This document shows positions 1-9,077 of a DNA stretch of 15,963 bases, piece after piece. The DNA is from Helicobacteraceae bacterium. Lineage in GTDB: Bacteria; Campylobacterota; Campylobacteria; Campylobacterales; SZUA-545. How positions within the stretch are numbered: position 1 is the stretch's first letter; each line of letters begins with the position of its first letter. A program made the translations under genes and the position numbers. The stretch lies in the NCBI GenBank assembly GCA_031275395.1, contig JAISOU010000081.1, positions 1 to 15,963 on the forward strand. The letters are read 5' to 3'. The notes below the pieces were generated by a model, which worked only from the letters and a program-made list of their open reading frames with translations, was not told where the DNA came from and made no database searches.

Positions 1-51
1 CGCCCTCTTCGGCTACAATGCAACGCAAAAGCGTCGTATAGGTCAAAATCC
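1..51. repeat. 51-bp exact direct repeat, copy A (inside CBS gene)
   Basis: Bases 1-51 are identical to 14439-14489 in the same orientation; base 52 differs (C against G at 14490). The repeat reaches the first base of the window, so its true left limit is hidden and the duplicated piece is probably longer. This copy lies in the CBS-domain coding sequence. Confidence 0.97.
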
Positions 52-205
52 CGTAAGCGTCGTGTTCATGGCGCTTTTCCATAATAAGCGCTTTAACCTT
101 GTGCTTATTCATAAGCGTCATAGCCTCGCGCAGGGTTGCAAACGGCGAAACCAATACCACGTCGCGCATCATAATATCTTTAACTAGAAGGCTAGTTTCC
201 TTCAT
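1..205 (-). CDS. CBS-domain protein, C-terminus cut by window edge
   Basis: The minus-strand frame begins at an ATG at 203-205 and runs off the left edge; 68 residues are visible. They form the first part of a CBS domain: a VKDIMMRDVVLVSPFATLRE segment, then an LMNKHKVKALIM stretch, then a GILTYTTLLRCIVAEEG stretch. CBS pairs bind adenine nucleotides and usually act as regulatory modules. The start overlaps the stop of the P-II-like gene as ATGA, with AAAGGA upstream inside that gene, so it is the third gene of the DUF1538/P-II-like operon. I infer that it senses energy or nucleotide state for the DUF1538 membrane protein. The far-left 51 bp recur exactly at 14439-14489. Whether it is a plain two-CBS protein or has another domain cannot be seen. 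Confidence 0.8.
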   Translation of the reverse strand, partial: MKETSLLVKDIMMRDVVLVSPFATLREAMTLMNKHKVKALIMEKRHEHDAYGILTYTTLLRCIVAEEG

Positions 206-549
206 AACTCGTCCTTTATACGTTGTTCAAAACGTTGTATTTGCATAGGGTCAATGCCCGCTATATGTTCTAGCGGCAGGGTAAAAACCACTCCGTTGGA
301 GTGCTTGCTAAGTTCGAGATCTTTCGCTAAGCGCTTCAAAACCGCTACCGATAGTTTGCGCTCCAACACAAATACTAGCACCGATTGGCTTCCCTCGTGC
401 GTAAGACCGAAAAAAATCTTTTTTTCAATCGCTCCTATGCCTCGCGCGGAAAGTATCGTAACGCCCTCCGCGCCCGCGTCTTTGGCGATTTTGATCGCCA
501 TTTCTTCTAATTCGTCGGCTAATATAGCCACTAACGCGGAAAATTTCAT
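202..549 (-). CDS. P-II-like signalling protein
   Basis: A 115-residue soluble protein with the alternating beta/alpha pattern of the P-II fold: an N-terminal KFSALVAILADELEEMAIKI strand-helix, a GAEGVTILSARGIG strand, a loop with KKIFFGLTHEGSQ in the T-loop position, then VLVFVLERKL and a second helix-strand. P-II-like trimers bind nucleotides and commonly gate a membrane transporter encoded next to them, as GlnK does for AmtB. Here it follows the DUF1538 gene with an ATGA overlap and a strong AAGGAGG site, and overlaps the CBS gene by ATGA as well. The canonical GlnB uridylylation-site context is not obvious, so a role in nitrogen control should not be assumed. I infer regulation of the DUF1538 protein by a small ligand. 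Confidence 0.8.
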   Translation of the reverse strand: MKFSALVAILADELEEMAIKIAKDAGAEGVTILSARGIGAIEKKIFFGLTHEGSQSVLVFVLERKLSVAVLKRLAKDLELSKHSNGVVFTLPLEHIAGIDPMQIQRFEQRIKDEL

Positions 550-2042
550 TCAACCTCCTTTATTCGGTTTGTTTTCCATTCCGCCGCCAACGCGTAACAC
601 ATTACGGCGATCGCGGGGCAAAACGACGCGAAAATAAGCAATCCAAAGCCGTCCAATAGGGCGCTCCTGCCCTCTATATTGCTCGCCAAACCAATTCCAA
701 GCGCGGCGATCATAGGCACGCTGATCACGCTGGAAGCCACGCCGCCCATATCAAACGCGAGCGACACGATATAGCGCGGCGCGAACAGCGACAAAACTTG
801 CGCGATCGCAAAGCCGACGATCACAAACAGCCGCATAGAATCTCCCGATAGGATTCGGTGCGCGCCGATCGCAATTCCGACCGCTACGCCAAGCGCGACC
901 ATAAGGCGAATAATACTAGCTTTTATCCGTCCTTTGGCGGCGGTTTCGGCTTGTTTGCCTACGGCGATTAGCGCCGGCTCCGCCATAGTCGCGGTAAATC
1001 CAAGCGCCAAAGCGAACAGATAGACAAAAAAATGGCTACGTCCATCTTCGATAAGTTGGTTTGCCATTGCCGTTCCGATCGGGAAAAGTCCAAGTTTCAA
1101 GCCTACCACAAAAGCGTAAAGCCCGCAAATGACCATTAAAAATCCGCCCGCGACGTGGTGCGCTCTGGCAAGCGGGCGGCGCAAAATCGCAAACTGGAAA
1201 AACAGAACGACCGCGATAATCGGCAACACGTCCCTAAACATAGCGAGCAGTTCAAAAACCGCCATAGTCAGCGCGAAAGAGGAGATCTCGTCTTCGCTTA
1301 CGACCTGCGCCGCCGCGCTTATCGTTTCGACCGCGATCGCTTCGCCGCCGCTATAAACGACAATCCCATAAAACAGAAGGCTGATCGTGGGCGCGAGCAG
1401 AGCCATAGCCACAAGCCCAAAGCCGTCGATCAGCGCGTCGCGCCCTTTGATCGACCCCGCAAGCCCCATTCCAAACGAGGCGATCAGCGGGACGGACACG
1501 ACGTTGGTCGTTACCGCGCCGCTATCGTAAGCCAAACCCAAAACCTCGTCGGGCGCGAAAAAACTAACGAACGCGATAATCGCGTAGCCCGCCGACATAT
1601 ACCAAATGATATTATGACCGAGCGCTATACGCAAAACGCCCAACATCATAACCAGCCCGATAGCGATCGCGACTACGACGCGCAGAACGAAAGCGTCGAT
1701 CCTGCCGCTACTAATCTCTTGCGCTTGCTCCGCCACCGCGATCAACGCGGGTTCGGCGATTACGACGGCAAACCCCAAACAAAATCCGAATGAAAGCAGT
1801 AAAAACAGATTGCCCTTGCGCGTTAATTCGTCCGAAAGATTTGCGCCGATCGGAAAAACGCCAAGCTCCAACCCTTGTAATAAAAGCGCGATTCCAATCA
1901 CCACGATCGTCATACCGATCGCTATGGAACTTACGTTCTCAAGAGGCGTTCCAAAAACGACGATCTGAAAAAATACGATCACGCCTATAATTGGAAGCAG
2001 GCTTTTGCCCGCGTTGAAAAGTAATATAAAAAACTCGCGCAT
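546..2042 (-). CDS. DUF1538 family membrane protein (putative transporter)
   Basis: A 498-residue polytopic membrane protein built from two homologous halves offset by about 258 residues. Paired motifs are LELGVFPIG (59-66) with LKLGLFPIG (315-323), AEPALIAV in both halves (about 96 and 354), and ALIDGFGL (203) with ALLDGFGL (461). Each half starts with a hydrophobic LLPIIxVxxFFQ segment. This matches the DUF1538 family, presumed to transport an unknown substrate; the inverted-repeat or tandem-repeat design is typical of transporters. The start ATG has no clear Shine-Dalgarno. The gene overlaps the P-II-like gene by ATGA, so the two are probably made together, and a CBS protein follows. Upstream there is a 186-bp gap to sucD containing a likely terminator, so this should be a separate transcript from the TCA genes. 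Confidence 0.85.
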   Translation of the reverse strand: MREFFILLFNAGKSLLPIIGVIVFFQIVVFGTPLENVSSIAIGMTIVVIGIALLLQGLELGVFPIGANLSDELTRKGNLFLLLSFGFCLGFAVVIAEPALIAVAEQAQEISSGRIDAFVLRVVVAIAIGLVMMLGVLRIALGHNIIWYMSAGYAIIAFVSFFAPDEVLGLAYDSGAVTTNVVSVPLIASFGMGLAGSIKGRDALIDGFGLVAMALLAPTISLLFYGIVVYSGGEAIAVETISAAAQVVSEDEISSFALTMAVFELLAMFRDVLPIIAVVLFFQFAILRRPLARAHHVAGGFLMVICGLYAFVVGLKLGLFPIGTAMANQLIEDGRSHFFVYLFALALGFTATMAEPALIAVGKQAETAAKGRIKASIIRLMVALGVAVGIAIGAHRILSGDSMRLFVIVGFAIAQVLSLFAPRYIVSLAFDMGGVASSVISVPMIAALGIGLASNIEGRSALLDGFGLLIFASFCPAIAVMCYALAAEWKTNRIKEVE

Positions 2043-2190
2043 AGTAAGAGTTTAGCAAAACAAAACAAAAACTTTGCGGGCGATCTGTGCGATCCTTTTT
2101 GCGCGCTTGCGTCAATACGGGCAAGCGGATATATGATTTTAATTCAAACGGCGCGGTTTCAACGTCAAAACGATCGGTAAAGAGATACTT

Positions 2191-2217
2191 AAAAAGCGTT
2201 TAAGAGCGTTCAAACGC
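2191..2217 (-). terminator. probable intrinsic terminator after sucD
   Basis: Read on the minus strand, GCGTTT (2217-2212), a 10-nt loop and AAACGC (2201-2196) are followed at once by five T residues. It begins 12 nt beyond the sucD stop codon. The stem is only six base pairs, so termination may be partial. Confidence 0.5.
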
Positions 2218-2228
2218 CAAAAATCGCT

Positions 2229-3101
2229 TCAACGTTTCAGCGCGGTTGCGACGCTTGAGCCAATATCGGCGGGAGATTTAACGACGAGAACGCCCGCATT
2301 TTCAAGCGCGTCCATCTTTTCTTGCGCCGTTCCCGCGCCGCCGGATACGATCGCGCCCGCGTGTCCCATTCGTTTGCCTTTCGGCGCGCTCTGCCCCGCG
2401 ATAAAAGCGATTACGGGCTTTTTCACGCGCTCTTTGATATAACGCGCCGCCTGTATCTCCAGATCGCCGCCGATCTCGCCAATCAGGGCGATCGCTTCGG
2501 TTTCGCCGTCGTTTTCAAAAAGCTCTAGCAGATCGATATAGCTAAGCCCGATAATCGGATCGCCGCCGATTCCTACCGCCGTCGAAACGCCGTAGCCCGA
2601 TTGCGCTATCTGATTTGCCGCCTCGTATGTCAGCGTCCCCGATTTGGATATTAGCCCCACTGTTCCGCGTTTGAAAACGTCGGCGGGCATAATGCCGATT
2701 TTCGCCTCGTTGGGCGTGATAATACCCGGGCAGTTTGGACCTATTAGCTTCGCGCCCTTTTTAACGACGTAGGCTTTGGCTTTAACCATATCGCTAACGG
2801 GGATTCCCTCCGTGATCGCCACGATCAGCTTAATTCCCGCTTCCGCCGCTTCCATAATCGAATCCGCCGCAAACGCGGGCGGCACGAAAACCAAGCTAGT
2901 ATCCGCGCCCGTTTCTCTCGCGGCTTGTCTAACCGTATTAAAAACGGGGCGATCAAGATGAGTAGAGCCGCTTTTATGCGGCGTAACTCCGCCCGCGATC
3001 CGCGTTCCGTAAGCGATACACTGCTCGGCGTGAAAACTGCCTTCTTTACCCGTAAATCCCTGCACGATTACTTTAGTATTTTTATTAACCAAAATCGACA
3101 T
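2229..3101 (-). CDS. sucD: succinyl-CoA synthetase alpha subunit
   Basis: A 290-residue protein, the usual length. It carries the CoA-binding Rossmann region ([15 protein letters not shown] near the N-terminus), [10 protein letters not shown], and the active-site histidine in [12 protein letters not shown] (His247), which is phosphorylated during conversion of succinyl-CoA to succinate with ATP or GTP formation. The start was placed at ATG 3101, the second base after the sucC TAA, because homologues begin at MSILVNKNT; a longer frame starting at 3131 only adds basic residues read from within sucC. It works as a complex with SucC and is cotranscribed with it. A hairpin terminator follows. In Campylobacter the oor genes usually come next, but here a DUF1538 operon does. 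Confidence 0.97.
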   Translation of the reverse strand: MSILVNKNTKVIVQGFTGKEGSFHAEQCIAYGTRIAGGVTPHKSGSTHLDRPVFNTVRQAARETGADTSLVFVPPAFAADSIMEAAEAGIKLIVAITEGIPVSDMVKAKAYVVKKGAKLIGPNCPGIITPNEAKIGIMPADVFKRGTVGLISKSGTLTYEAANQIAQSGYGVSTAVGIGGDPIIGLSYIDLLELFENDGETEAIALIGEIGGDLEIQAARYIKERVKKPVIAFIAGQSAPKGKRMGHAGAIVSGGAGTAQEKMDALENAGVLVVKSPADIGSSVATALKR

Positions 3102-3102
3102 A

Positions 3103-4278
3103 TTATTTCGCCTTTTTTTGCGACGCGCCAACCGCTAATTTTGCGCCTTCTGAAAAAGTATCCGCCGCGATAATATTTTGCATATTCGCGCCTCGTAAAA
3201 TCTCTTTGGCAAGCTCGGCGTTTGTACCGTCTAGCCGCGCTACGACTGGGATTTTCACGCCTACGCGCTTTGCCGCTTCCAAAATACCGTTTGCCACGCG
3301 ATCACACCGCACAATTCCGCCAAAAATATTGACGAATATCGCTTTGACGCTCTGATCGCGCAGGATAATCTCAAATCCTTTGGCGACCGTTTCCGCCGAA
3401 GCGCCGCCGCCCACGTCAAGAAAGTTCGCGGGAAAGGCGCCTTCGCGCTTGATAATATCCATCGTCGCCATCGCTAATCCCGCGCCATTTACCATACAAC
3501 CCACGTCGCCGTCTAATTTCACATAGCTTAGATTGTATTTAGCCGCTTCGGTTTCGCTCGCCTCTTCCTCGTCTAAATCGCGCAGAGCCTCTATATCCGT
3601 ATGCCGAAATAACGCGTTGTCGTCAAAGCCCATTTTTGCGTCTAACGCGATAAACTTGCCCTCGCTAGTCAATACCAACGGGTTGATCTCGACTAGATTC
3701 GCGTCGTTTTGCGTATAACACAGATAGAGCGCCGAAGCAAAGCGAACAAAATCGGCGCTTTGCTCTTTGTTTAGCCCTAACGCGAAGGCGAGATTGCGCC
3801 CGTGAAAACTCTGAAAACCGATTAACGGATCAATGGCGATTTTAGCGATCCTTTCGGGCGTTTTTTGCGCGATCTCCTCGATCTCGATACCGCCTTCCGC
3901 CGACGCTATAAAAACGGGCGATTCCAACGCTCGATCAAGCGCGATCGCTAGATAAAACTCTCTTTGGATATTCGCGCCGCTTTCGATATAAAGCCGTTTA
4001 ACGACTTTGCCCGCCGCGCCCGTCTGGTGCGTTACAAGCCGCGTTCCTATCATCTCGTTCGCGATCTTTTCGACCTCGTCAAGCGATCGCGCTAGTTTTA
4101 CGCCGCCCGCTTTGCCGCGCCCGCCCGCGTGGATTTGCGCTTTTACTACCCACAGATCGCCGCCGATACTCTGCGCTACTGATCGCGCTTCGTTAGAGGT
4201 TCGCGCCTCTCCGCCGTTTAATACCGCCGCGCCGTAACGCCGCAATATCTCTTTTGCCTGAAACTCGTGTATATTCAA
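3103..4278 (-). CDS. sucC: succinyl-CoA synthetase beta subunit (ADP/GDP-forming)
   Basis: A 391-residue ATP-grasp protein of normal length. Visible motifs include the N-terminal [35 protein letters not shown] for nucleotide binding, and [15 protein letters not shown] in the C-terminal flavodoxin-like domain. It pairs with SucD. The start codon is TTG (4276-4278), with GAGGGG seven bases upstream; no ATG fits. A clear TATAAT box lies about 33 bases upstream of the start, between sucC and the KAP gene, so sucCD probably has its own promoter and does not depend on read-through from mdh-fumC. The stop is separated from the sucD ATG by one base. Confidence 0.97.
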   Translation of the reverse strand: MNIHEFQAKEILRRYGAAVLNGGEARTSNEARSVAQSIGGDLWVVKAQIHAGGRGKAGGVKLARSLDEVEKIANEMIGTRLVTHQTGAAGKVVKRLYIESGANIQREFYLAIALDRALESPVFIASAEGGIEIEEIAQKTPERIAKIAIDPLIGFQSFHGRNLAFALGLNKEQSADFVRFASALYLCYTQNDANLVEINPLVLTSEGKFIALDAKMGFDDNALFRHTDIEALRDLDEEEASETEAAKYNLSYVKLDGDVGCMVNGAGLAMATMDIIKREGAFPANFLDVGGGASAETVAKGFEIILRDQSVKAIFVNIFGGIVRCDRVANGILEAAKRVGVKIPVVARLDGTNAELAKEILRGANMQNIIAADTFSEGAKLAVGASQKKAK

Positions 4279-4310
4279 AACTGCCCCTCGCGATAGCGAA
4301 ATTGTCGGTA

Positions 4311-4316
4311 ATTATA
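4311..4316 (-). promoter_or_regulatory. -10 element of a sucCD promoter
   Basis: On the minus strand this is a perfect TATAAT, 33 nt upstream of the sucC TTG, in AT-rich sequence. No good -35 sits at 17 bp, which is normal for Campylobacterota sigma-70 promoters. It lies just downstream of the KAP gene stop (4346). Confidence 0.5.
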
Positions 4317-4345
4317 TATCGTTTTAACTTACAATTTATTCCGAA

Positions 4346-6373
4346 TTATATTTTGTGTTCAATCACTTCCAATAAAGGTTCGATAAACATGCGTTCTTCG
4401 TCTGTTAAGTCGCCGCTCGCTAAAGATTTTGCGCGTTTTGTCGTTTTTTTTAGATCTATATAAGCTTCTGCAAGCGTACTATTAAAAGCATACGATTCTT
4501 TCTCATATCCTGGCTTTTCACAGAGGAATAATTTAATAATTTTAAGAAAATCATCTTTAGAATTAAACATAATTTTTTTCATTTCGCTAGAGATAGAATC
4601 GGTAATCTTATATTTCACAAACTCGCTTAAAATGTAATTATTTATGTTACCGCCATATTGTATTGACTCCTCTAGCGTAACATTTTTTAACTCGGCGATA
4701 AAGCTATTTAGCGTTTCGCCTGAAAGTTCAAGTTTCATTCGTTCTCGATAATAAATCGATAACCATAAGCGAATTAATACAGGTATTCTGCTTTCTTGAC
4801 ATATTTTTTCGAGATTTTCGTTCTTATTTTTAATAATTTTTGTAAGAAATTGTATCCATTGTTTCCATAGTTCGCCGGTTTTATCGAAAGTTAAATTAGT
4901 ATGCAGGATAGCGGAATTAATCATATCGTTATCCGAAAAAGAGTTTATCTCATTATGTTGCTCTAATATAAAATAAAAGTTAGAAACGACGCTTTCAAAA
5001 GGGATGTGATCATTCGCGATAGAGTTAATAGAGTTAATGGTATTTTCAAAATTAACAATATTGCCGCTAAACATTGCGGACTTCAGGTTATTATACTCGT
5101 CATCGCTAATTAAAGGTTGCAGAAACTGAAAATATCCATTGTGCCTATCAATACTTGCAATCTTGTTTAACTTCTCATCATGGGGTACTGAATATGGATT
5201 ATCAAAAGCGGGAAACATAATGGAAACAAGATCAAGATATTCCTTATATTCTCCTTCCCCGAACTCCCTATCAATGATCTTATTATATTCGTCGTCCTCT
5301 GGTTCCCCTGGTATATCTTTGCTGTACGGTAGCAGAATAGTATAAAAATATTTGTTTGGCTCATTCTTTATTGAATAGTATAGTTTTATATTGCATATCC
5401 TAATAATGGTTAAAGCGATATAATCTACTATATTGACATTAGACTTTATTTGCGGATATTCAAAACTAATTATATCCTCTATTTTCTTTAACGCTCTTAG
5501 CGTCTTAACGTGCCGAGCGAAACTCATTTGAAAAGCCATTTGACAATTTCCATCTCGATCTCCATCGTGATAAAGAAGATAATCCGTCTTTGGTATTCTA
5601 TCTTTAATCTCCTCCAAGAAATCATTGAACCGATCAAAAATATAAGAAGGGCTAGGAGCGGGAACCGTAACGGCATACTGAATAATTTTATCAAGATATT
5701 TTTCGCCGTTTTCGCTTTTGTAGTTTTCTAACGATTTCGCTACAATCCGCTTGTCGTAGAGTAAAATATATACTATATTCTTAAAATCGGCAATGCCTTT
5801 AACCAATCGGAAGACAGCCTCTGTTTCCTCGTCCGTCAGTCGATCTATATCGTCTATAACAATAATAATTTTTCGTAGCATTTTCGAAAGAAATTCATTA
5901 ACTTTCTTTTTTTGATCAAATAACGTGTCTTCATTATCTTTTTTTGTAAAGTCCCACTTTAGGTTGGCTCTATAAATATTTACGCTGAACGAACTAGGGA
6001 TTAAGCGCTTTGCAAATTTCGTAATAATCTTAAGCCACTCCTTACGATTTTTTTTCCCATAATCAGATTGTAAAATGTAATCGTTAAGTTCTGAAAAGAA
6101 ATATCCAAATAGGTTTTCCACTCCAATAACCAGCCAAGGATTAAAACGGAAAATTATTGCTTTTTCCTCGTTCGGATTTTTTTTATCAATTTGCTCGACA
6201 ACCAGATTTAACAAACTTGTTTTACCGCTTCCCCACTCTCCTTCAACGCCAATGACGAACGGGCGATTTTCTGTATCTAACTCTAGAATTGAAGCGGCAA
6301 GTTTTTCGGCAATTCTTCCAAAGCCCAATACGTCGTCGTCTGATTTTTCTATTGGCGCGTCGTTGTTGTTCAT
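4346..6373 (-). CDS. KAP-family P-loop NTPase
   Basis: A 675-residue protein with a KAP NTPase domain in the first ~350 residues. It opens with an SDDDVLGFGRIAEKLAASI segment, then Walker A GEWGSGKTS (45-53), an FRFNPW motif (75-80), Walker B IIIVIDDIDRL (169-179, DD at 174-175) and a VYILLYDKRIV strand. No membrane segments are apparent, though many KAP proteins have them inside the domain. The C-terminal half is helical, rich in Asn, Ile and Lys, and not recognised. KAP proteins include PifA of plasmid F and QatA of the Qat antiphage system, so phage defence is possible but unproven. It starts two bases after the fumC stop with only a weak AAAGAA site, lacks the GCGATCGC octamer, and is strikingly AT-rich beside GC-richer TCA genes, all suggesting acquired DNA. 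Confidence 0.88.
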   Translation of the reverse strand: MNNNDAPIEKSDDDVLGFGRIAEKLAASILELDTENRPFVIGVEGEWGSGKTSLLNLVVEQIDKKNPNEEKAIIFRFNPWLVIGVENLFGYFFSELNDYILQSDYGKKNRKEWLKIITKFAKRLIPSSFSVNIYRANLKWDFTKKDNEDTLFDQKKKVNEFLSKMLRKIIIVIDDIDRLTDEETEAVFRLVKGIADFKNIVYILLYDKRIVAKSLENYKSENGEKYLDKIIQYAVTVPAPSPSYIFDRFNDFLEEIKDRIPKTDYLLYHDGDRDGNCQMAFQMSFARHVKTLRALKKIEDIISFEYPQIKSNVNIVDYIALTIIRICNIKLYYSIKNEPNKYFYTILLPYSKDIPGEPEDDEYNKIIDREFGEGEYKEYLDLVSIMFPAFDNPYSVPHDEKLNKIASIDRHNGYFQFLQPLISDDEYNNLKSAMFSGNIVNFENTINSINSIANDHIPFESVVSNFYFILEQHNEINSFSDNDMINSAILHTNLTFDKTGELWKQWIQFLTKIIKNKNENLEKICQESRIPVLIRLWLSIYYRERMKLELSGETLNSFIAELKNVTLEESIQYGGNINNYILSEFVKYKITDSISSEMKKIMFNSKDDFLKIIKLFLCEKPGYEKESYAFNSTLAEAYIDLKKTTKRAKSLASGDLTDEERMFIEPLLEVIEHKI

Positions 6374-6375
6374 CG

Positions 6376-7749
6376 TTAATTCTTTGGCGCGATCATATTT
6401 TTCGCGACTACCGTTTTATCAAACTCTTCGGCGCTAATCAATCCCGAGGCGATCGCCGCTTCGCGTAAGCTTAAGCCCTCTTTGTGGGCTTTTTTGGCGA
6501 TCGCCGCGGCGTTTTCATAGCCGATCGCGGGGGTAAGAGCGGTAACCAACATCAGCGAGCTATTCACGTAGCGCTCGATCGTCTTTTGATTTGCCTTGAT
6601 TCCAACCGCGCAATGTTGATTAAAGCTATTAGCCGCGTCGCCAAGTAGCCTAACCGACTGCAAAAAATTGTAGATAATCACGGGCTTAAAAACGTTAAGC
6701 TCAAAAGCGCCCTGACTTGCCGCAAACCCGATCGCCGCGTCGGCGCCCATCACCTGAACGGCGACCATCGTCAGCGCTTCGGCTTGCGTGGGATTAACCT
6801 TGCCGGGCATAATCGAGCTCCCCGGCTCGTTCTCCGGAATAGTTAATTCGCCCAAACCGCAACGAGGACCGGACGCGAGAAGGCGAATATCGTTAGCGAT
6901 CTTCATCAGATTACCCGCAAGGGCTTTGATCGCGCCATGCAAATTCGCAAGCGCGTCGTGGCTCGTTAGCGCGTGAAACTTATTTAGCGCGGGGATAAAA
7001 CGTTCGTTTAACGCCTCGTTTAACTCGTCGCAAACCGCTTGTGAAAACTCTGCGGGCGCGTTCAAACCCGTGCCGACGGCAGTCGCGCCGATCGCGAGAT
7101 TTCGCGCAAACTCAAGCGCGCTTTTGATTAGCGCCGCGCCGTTTTCCAAAGCCGCCGCGTAACCCGAAAACTCCTGCCCAAGCGTTAGCGGCGTAGCGTC
7201 TTGTAGGTGCGTCCGCCCGATTTTGACGATCGGCGCAAACTCTTTAGATTTTCGCTCTAGCGTTTGGCGCAACGCGTCGATTGCGGGCAAAAGAAAACGC
7301 TCTACTTCCAAAACCGCCGAAATGTGCATAGCGCTTGGAAACGTATCGTTGGAGCTTTGACTCATATTTATATGATCGTTCGGACTAAGTTTTTCGCCTA
7401 ATTTTTTACCCGCTATAAAAGCGATTGCCTCGTTTAGATTCATATTGGTTTGCGTGCCGCTTCCCGTCTGCCAAACGCTTAACGGAAACTCGTCGTCGTA
7501 TTTACCAGATAATATCTCGTCGCACGCAAAGACGATCGCTTTACTCATATCCGCTTTCATCTTGCCAAGCCGCGCGTTTGCGATCGCCGCCGCTTTTTTC
7601 AAATGAGCGAAAGCTATAATCAGCGGTTTTGGCATTTTCTCTTCGCCGATTTTGAAAAAATCCAGGCTTCTTTGCGTCTGCGCCCCCCAAAGGCGATCGG
7701 CGCGAACTTTTATCTCGCCCATCGTATCTTTTTCAACGCGGTAATCCAT
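6376..7749 (-). CDS. fumC: fumarate hydratase, class II
   Basis: A 457-residue member of the fumarase/aspartase superfamily, normal for class II fumarase, which interconverts fumarate and malate without an iron-sulfur cluster. Motifs in order: [16 protein letters not shown] (95-110), [17 protein letters not shown] (127-143), [17 protein letters not shown] (178-194) and the signature [11 protein letters not shown] (310-320). It follows mdh by ten bases with an AAGGGG site, so malate is made and used by one transcript. Aspartase is the main alternative, but the [11 protein letters not shown] context and the mdh neighbour favour fumarase. The foreign-looking KAP gene follows after two bases. Confidence 0.95.
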   Translation of the reverse strand: MDYRVEKDTMGEIKVRADRLWGAQTQRSLDFFKIGEEKMPKPLIIAFAHLKKAAAIANARLGKMKADMSKAIVFACDEILSGKYDDEFPLSVWQTGSGTQTNMNLNEAIAFIAGKKLGEKLSPNDHINMSQSSNDTFPSAMHISAVLEVERFLLPAIDALRQTLERKSKEFAPIVKIGRTHLQDATPLTLGQEFSGYAAALENGAALIKSALEFARNLAIGATAVGTGLNAPAEFSQAVCDELNEALNERFIPALNKFHALTSHDALANLHGAIKALAGNLMKIANDIRLLASGPRCGLGELTIPENEPGSSIMPGKVNPTQAEALTMVAVQVMGADAAIGFAASQGAFELNVFKPVIIYNFLQSVRLLGDAANSFNQHCAVGIKANQKTIERYVNSSLMLVTALTPAIGYENAAAIAKKAHKEGLSLREAAIASGLISAEEFDKTVVAKNMIAPKN

Positions 7750-7759
7750 TAAGCCCCTT

Positions 7760-8707
7760 TTACTCGTAAAACTTTTTTTCTTTTAACTTATCGACAAGCT
7801 TTTTTACGGAGGATACGGAGCGTTCAAACTCGGCTTTTTCTTCGTCGTTTAGCGTTACTTCTATTATCTTTTCCACGCCGTTTGCGCCAAGCACGATCGG
7901 CGCGCCTGTTACGACGTTGTTATATCCGTATTCTCCATCTAGCCTCACGGCGCACGGATATATCTGTTTGCTATCGCGCAAAATCGCCTCGCACATCATA
8001 GTCGTAGCGATCGCCGGAGCGTAGTACGCCGATCCGCTTTGCAGATAGCCTACGATCTCCGCGCCCGCGTTTTTGGTGCGCTTTACAATTAAATCGATCT
8101 CGTCTTGGCTTAGCAAATCGGTGATCGGCACGCCCGCCACAGTCGAATAGCGGTGAAGCGGAACCATATTATCGCCGTGTCCGCCCAATACGGTAGCGCG
8201 AATCTGCCCCGATCCGTAACCCAATTTTTCATAGATAAAACTCGCCATTCTGCCCGAATCCAAAAGCCCCGCCATACCGATCACGCGCCGCCGATCAAAT
8301 CCCGTCTCGCTCAGCGCGACGTAAGTCATAGCGTCAAGCGGATTGGTGATAACGATCACAAACGAATTAGCGCAAATCTCTTTGATCTGCTTTGAAATAC
8401 TGCGAACGGTTTCGGCGTTGATCAACAAAAGATCGTCGCGGCTCATACCGGGCTTTCGCGCCGCGCCCGCCGCTATAATGACAATATCGCTATCGGCTAG
8501 ATCGTCGTAACCGCTTGCGACGCGCACGATCGTATGCTCTCGAATCACGGCGGCGGCTTGCGACATATCCAGCGCCTTGCCCCAAGCGACGTCCGTTTTA
8601 GAATCCAACAAAATAATTTCATGAACAAAGCCCTGCAACGCAAGCGAATACGCGACGGTAGAACCTACCGCGCCCGCCCCGATAATCGATACTCTTTTGC
8701 CGCGCAT
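7760..8707 (-). CDS. mdh: malate dehydrogenase (lactate-dehydrogenase-like type)
   Basis: A 315-residue NAD-dependent 2-hydroxyacid dehydrogenase. The dinucleotide-binding GAGAVGS motif (10-16) is followed by Asp35, which favours NAD over [12 protein letters not shown] places arginines at 84 and 90; Arg84 is the malate-type specificity residue where lactate dehydrogenase has Gln. [11 protein letters not shown] carries Asn122, and the catalytic His177 lies in [10 protein letters not shown]. It oxidises malate to oxaloacetate in the TCA cycle, or the reverse in the reductive branch. It is the first gene of the minus-strand run, with GAGGA upstream and a CATAAT box in the divergent region shared with xseB. 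Confidence 0.95.
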   Translation of the reverse strand: MRGKRVSIIGAGAVGSTVAYSLALQGFVHEIILLDSKTDVAWGKALDMSQAAAVIREHTIVRVASGYDDLADSDIVIIAAGAARKPGMSRDDLLLINAETVRSISKQIKEICANSFVIVITNPLDAMTYVALSETGFDRRRVIGMAGLLDSGRMASFIYEKLGYGSGQIRATVLGGHGDNMVPLHRYSTVAGVPITDLLSQDEIDLIVKRTKNAGAEIVGYLQSGSAYYAPAIATTMMCEAILRDSKQIYPCAVRLDGEYGYNNVVTGAPIVLGANGVEKIIEVTLNDEEKAEFERSVSSVKKLVDKLKEKKFYE

Positions 8708-8888
8708 AACCGCTTATTCCTCGCTAATTTAAGTTTAACTAAAGATCAATTATGCCATACATTGCCCAAATCCCCCTTTCGCCCGCCCGCCCGCTTTTCT
8801 TAAAAAGAGTTTGTCGGCGCGAAAAGACGAAGTTTGATAGGTTTTCTGATATTTTACGTTGATTTTTTGCCGATATAAAGGAACGACT
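8708..8888. other. divergent intergenic region mdh / xseB
   Basis: These 181 bp separate mdh (minus) from xseB (plus) and must hold both promoters. Minus-strand CATAAT (8748-8753) is a plausible -10 for mdh; TATAAA at 8874-8879 lies too close to the xseB ATG to be certain. A GCCC tetranucleotide tract sits between them. No RNA gene was recognised. Confidence 0.5.
8780..8794. repeat. short tandem tetranucleotide tract (GCCC, about 3.5 units)
   Basis: The run CGCCCGCCCGCCCGC lies in the otherwise AT-rich divergent promoter region between mdh and xseB. It is short, but such units can slip during replication. Confidence 0.85.
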
Positions 8889-9077
8889 ATGCAAAAAGAA
8901 CAGAGTTACGAAGCTAAAATCGAAGCCGCCAAGACGATTTTGACGGAGCTAAACAAAAGCGATCTGCCGCTAGATAAAGCGACCGCGCTTTTCAAAGAGG
9001 CGAAGAAACTTCTGGACGAGGCGGCTAAAATGCTTGAAAGCGCGAAACTGGAGTATGAAGAGAAACAAAACGTTTAA
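8889..9077 (+). CDS. xseB: exodeoxyribonuclease VII small subunit
   Basis: A 62-residue acidic helical protein matching the XseB pattern: YEAKIEAAKTILTELN, then LPLDKATALFKEAKKLLDEA, then KMLESAKLEYEEK. XseB subunits form coiled-coil hairpins that cap XseA in exonuclease VII, which degrades single-stranded DNA; XseA is not in the window. ATG 8889 was chosen over an in-frame ATG at 8859 because AAGGA sits seven bases before it and the family starts there. Its last 23 bases overlap the next gene, so the two are translationally linked. Confidence 0.85.
   Translation: MQKEQSYEAKIEAAKTILTELNKSDLPLDKATALFKEAKKLLDEAAKMLESAKLEYEEKQNV

Noticed and set aside
1155-1793. A 212-codon plus-strand open frame opposite the DUF1538 gene
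   Set aside because: It is antisense to a well-supported membrane protein gene, its product is Arg/Asp/Gln-rich low-complexity shadow sequence, and it has no ribosome site.
3102-3131. Longer start for sucD reading [10 protein letters not shown] before MSILVNKNT
   Set aside because: The extra residues come from within sucC, and sucD homologues begin at the ATG directly after the sucC stop.
4346-6373. Complete QatABCD or other multi-gene KAP defence system
   Set aside because: No QueC-like, TatD-like or other partner is adjacent; both sides are TCA-cycle genes.
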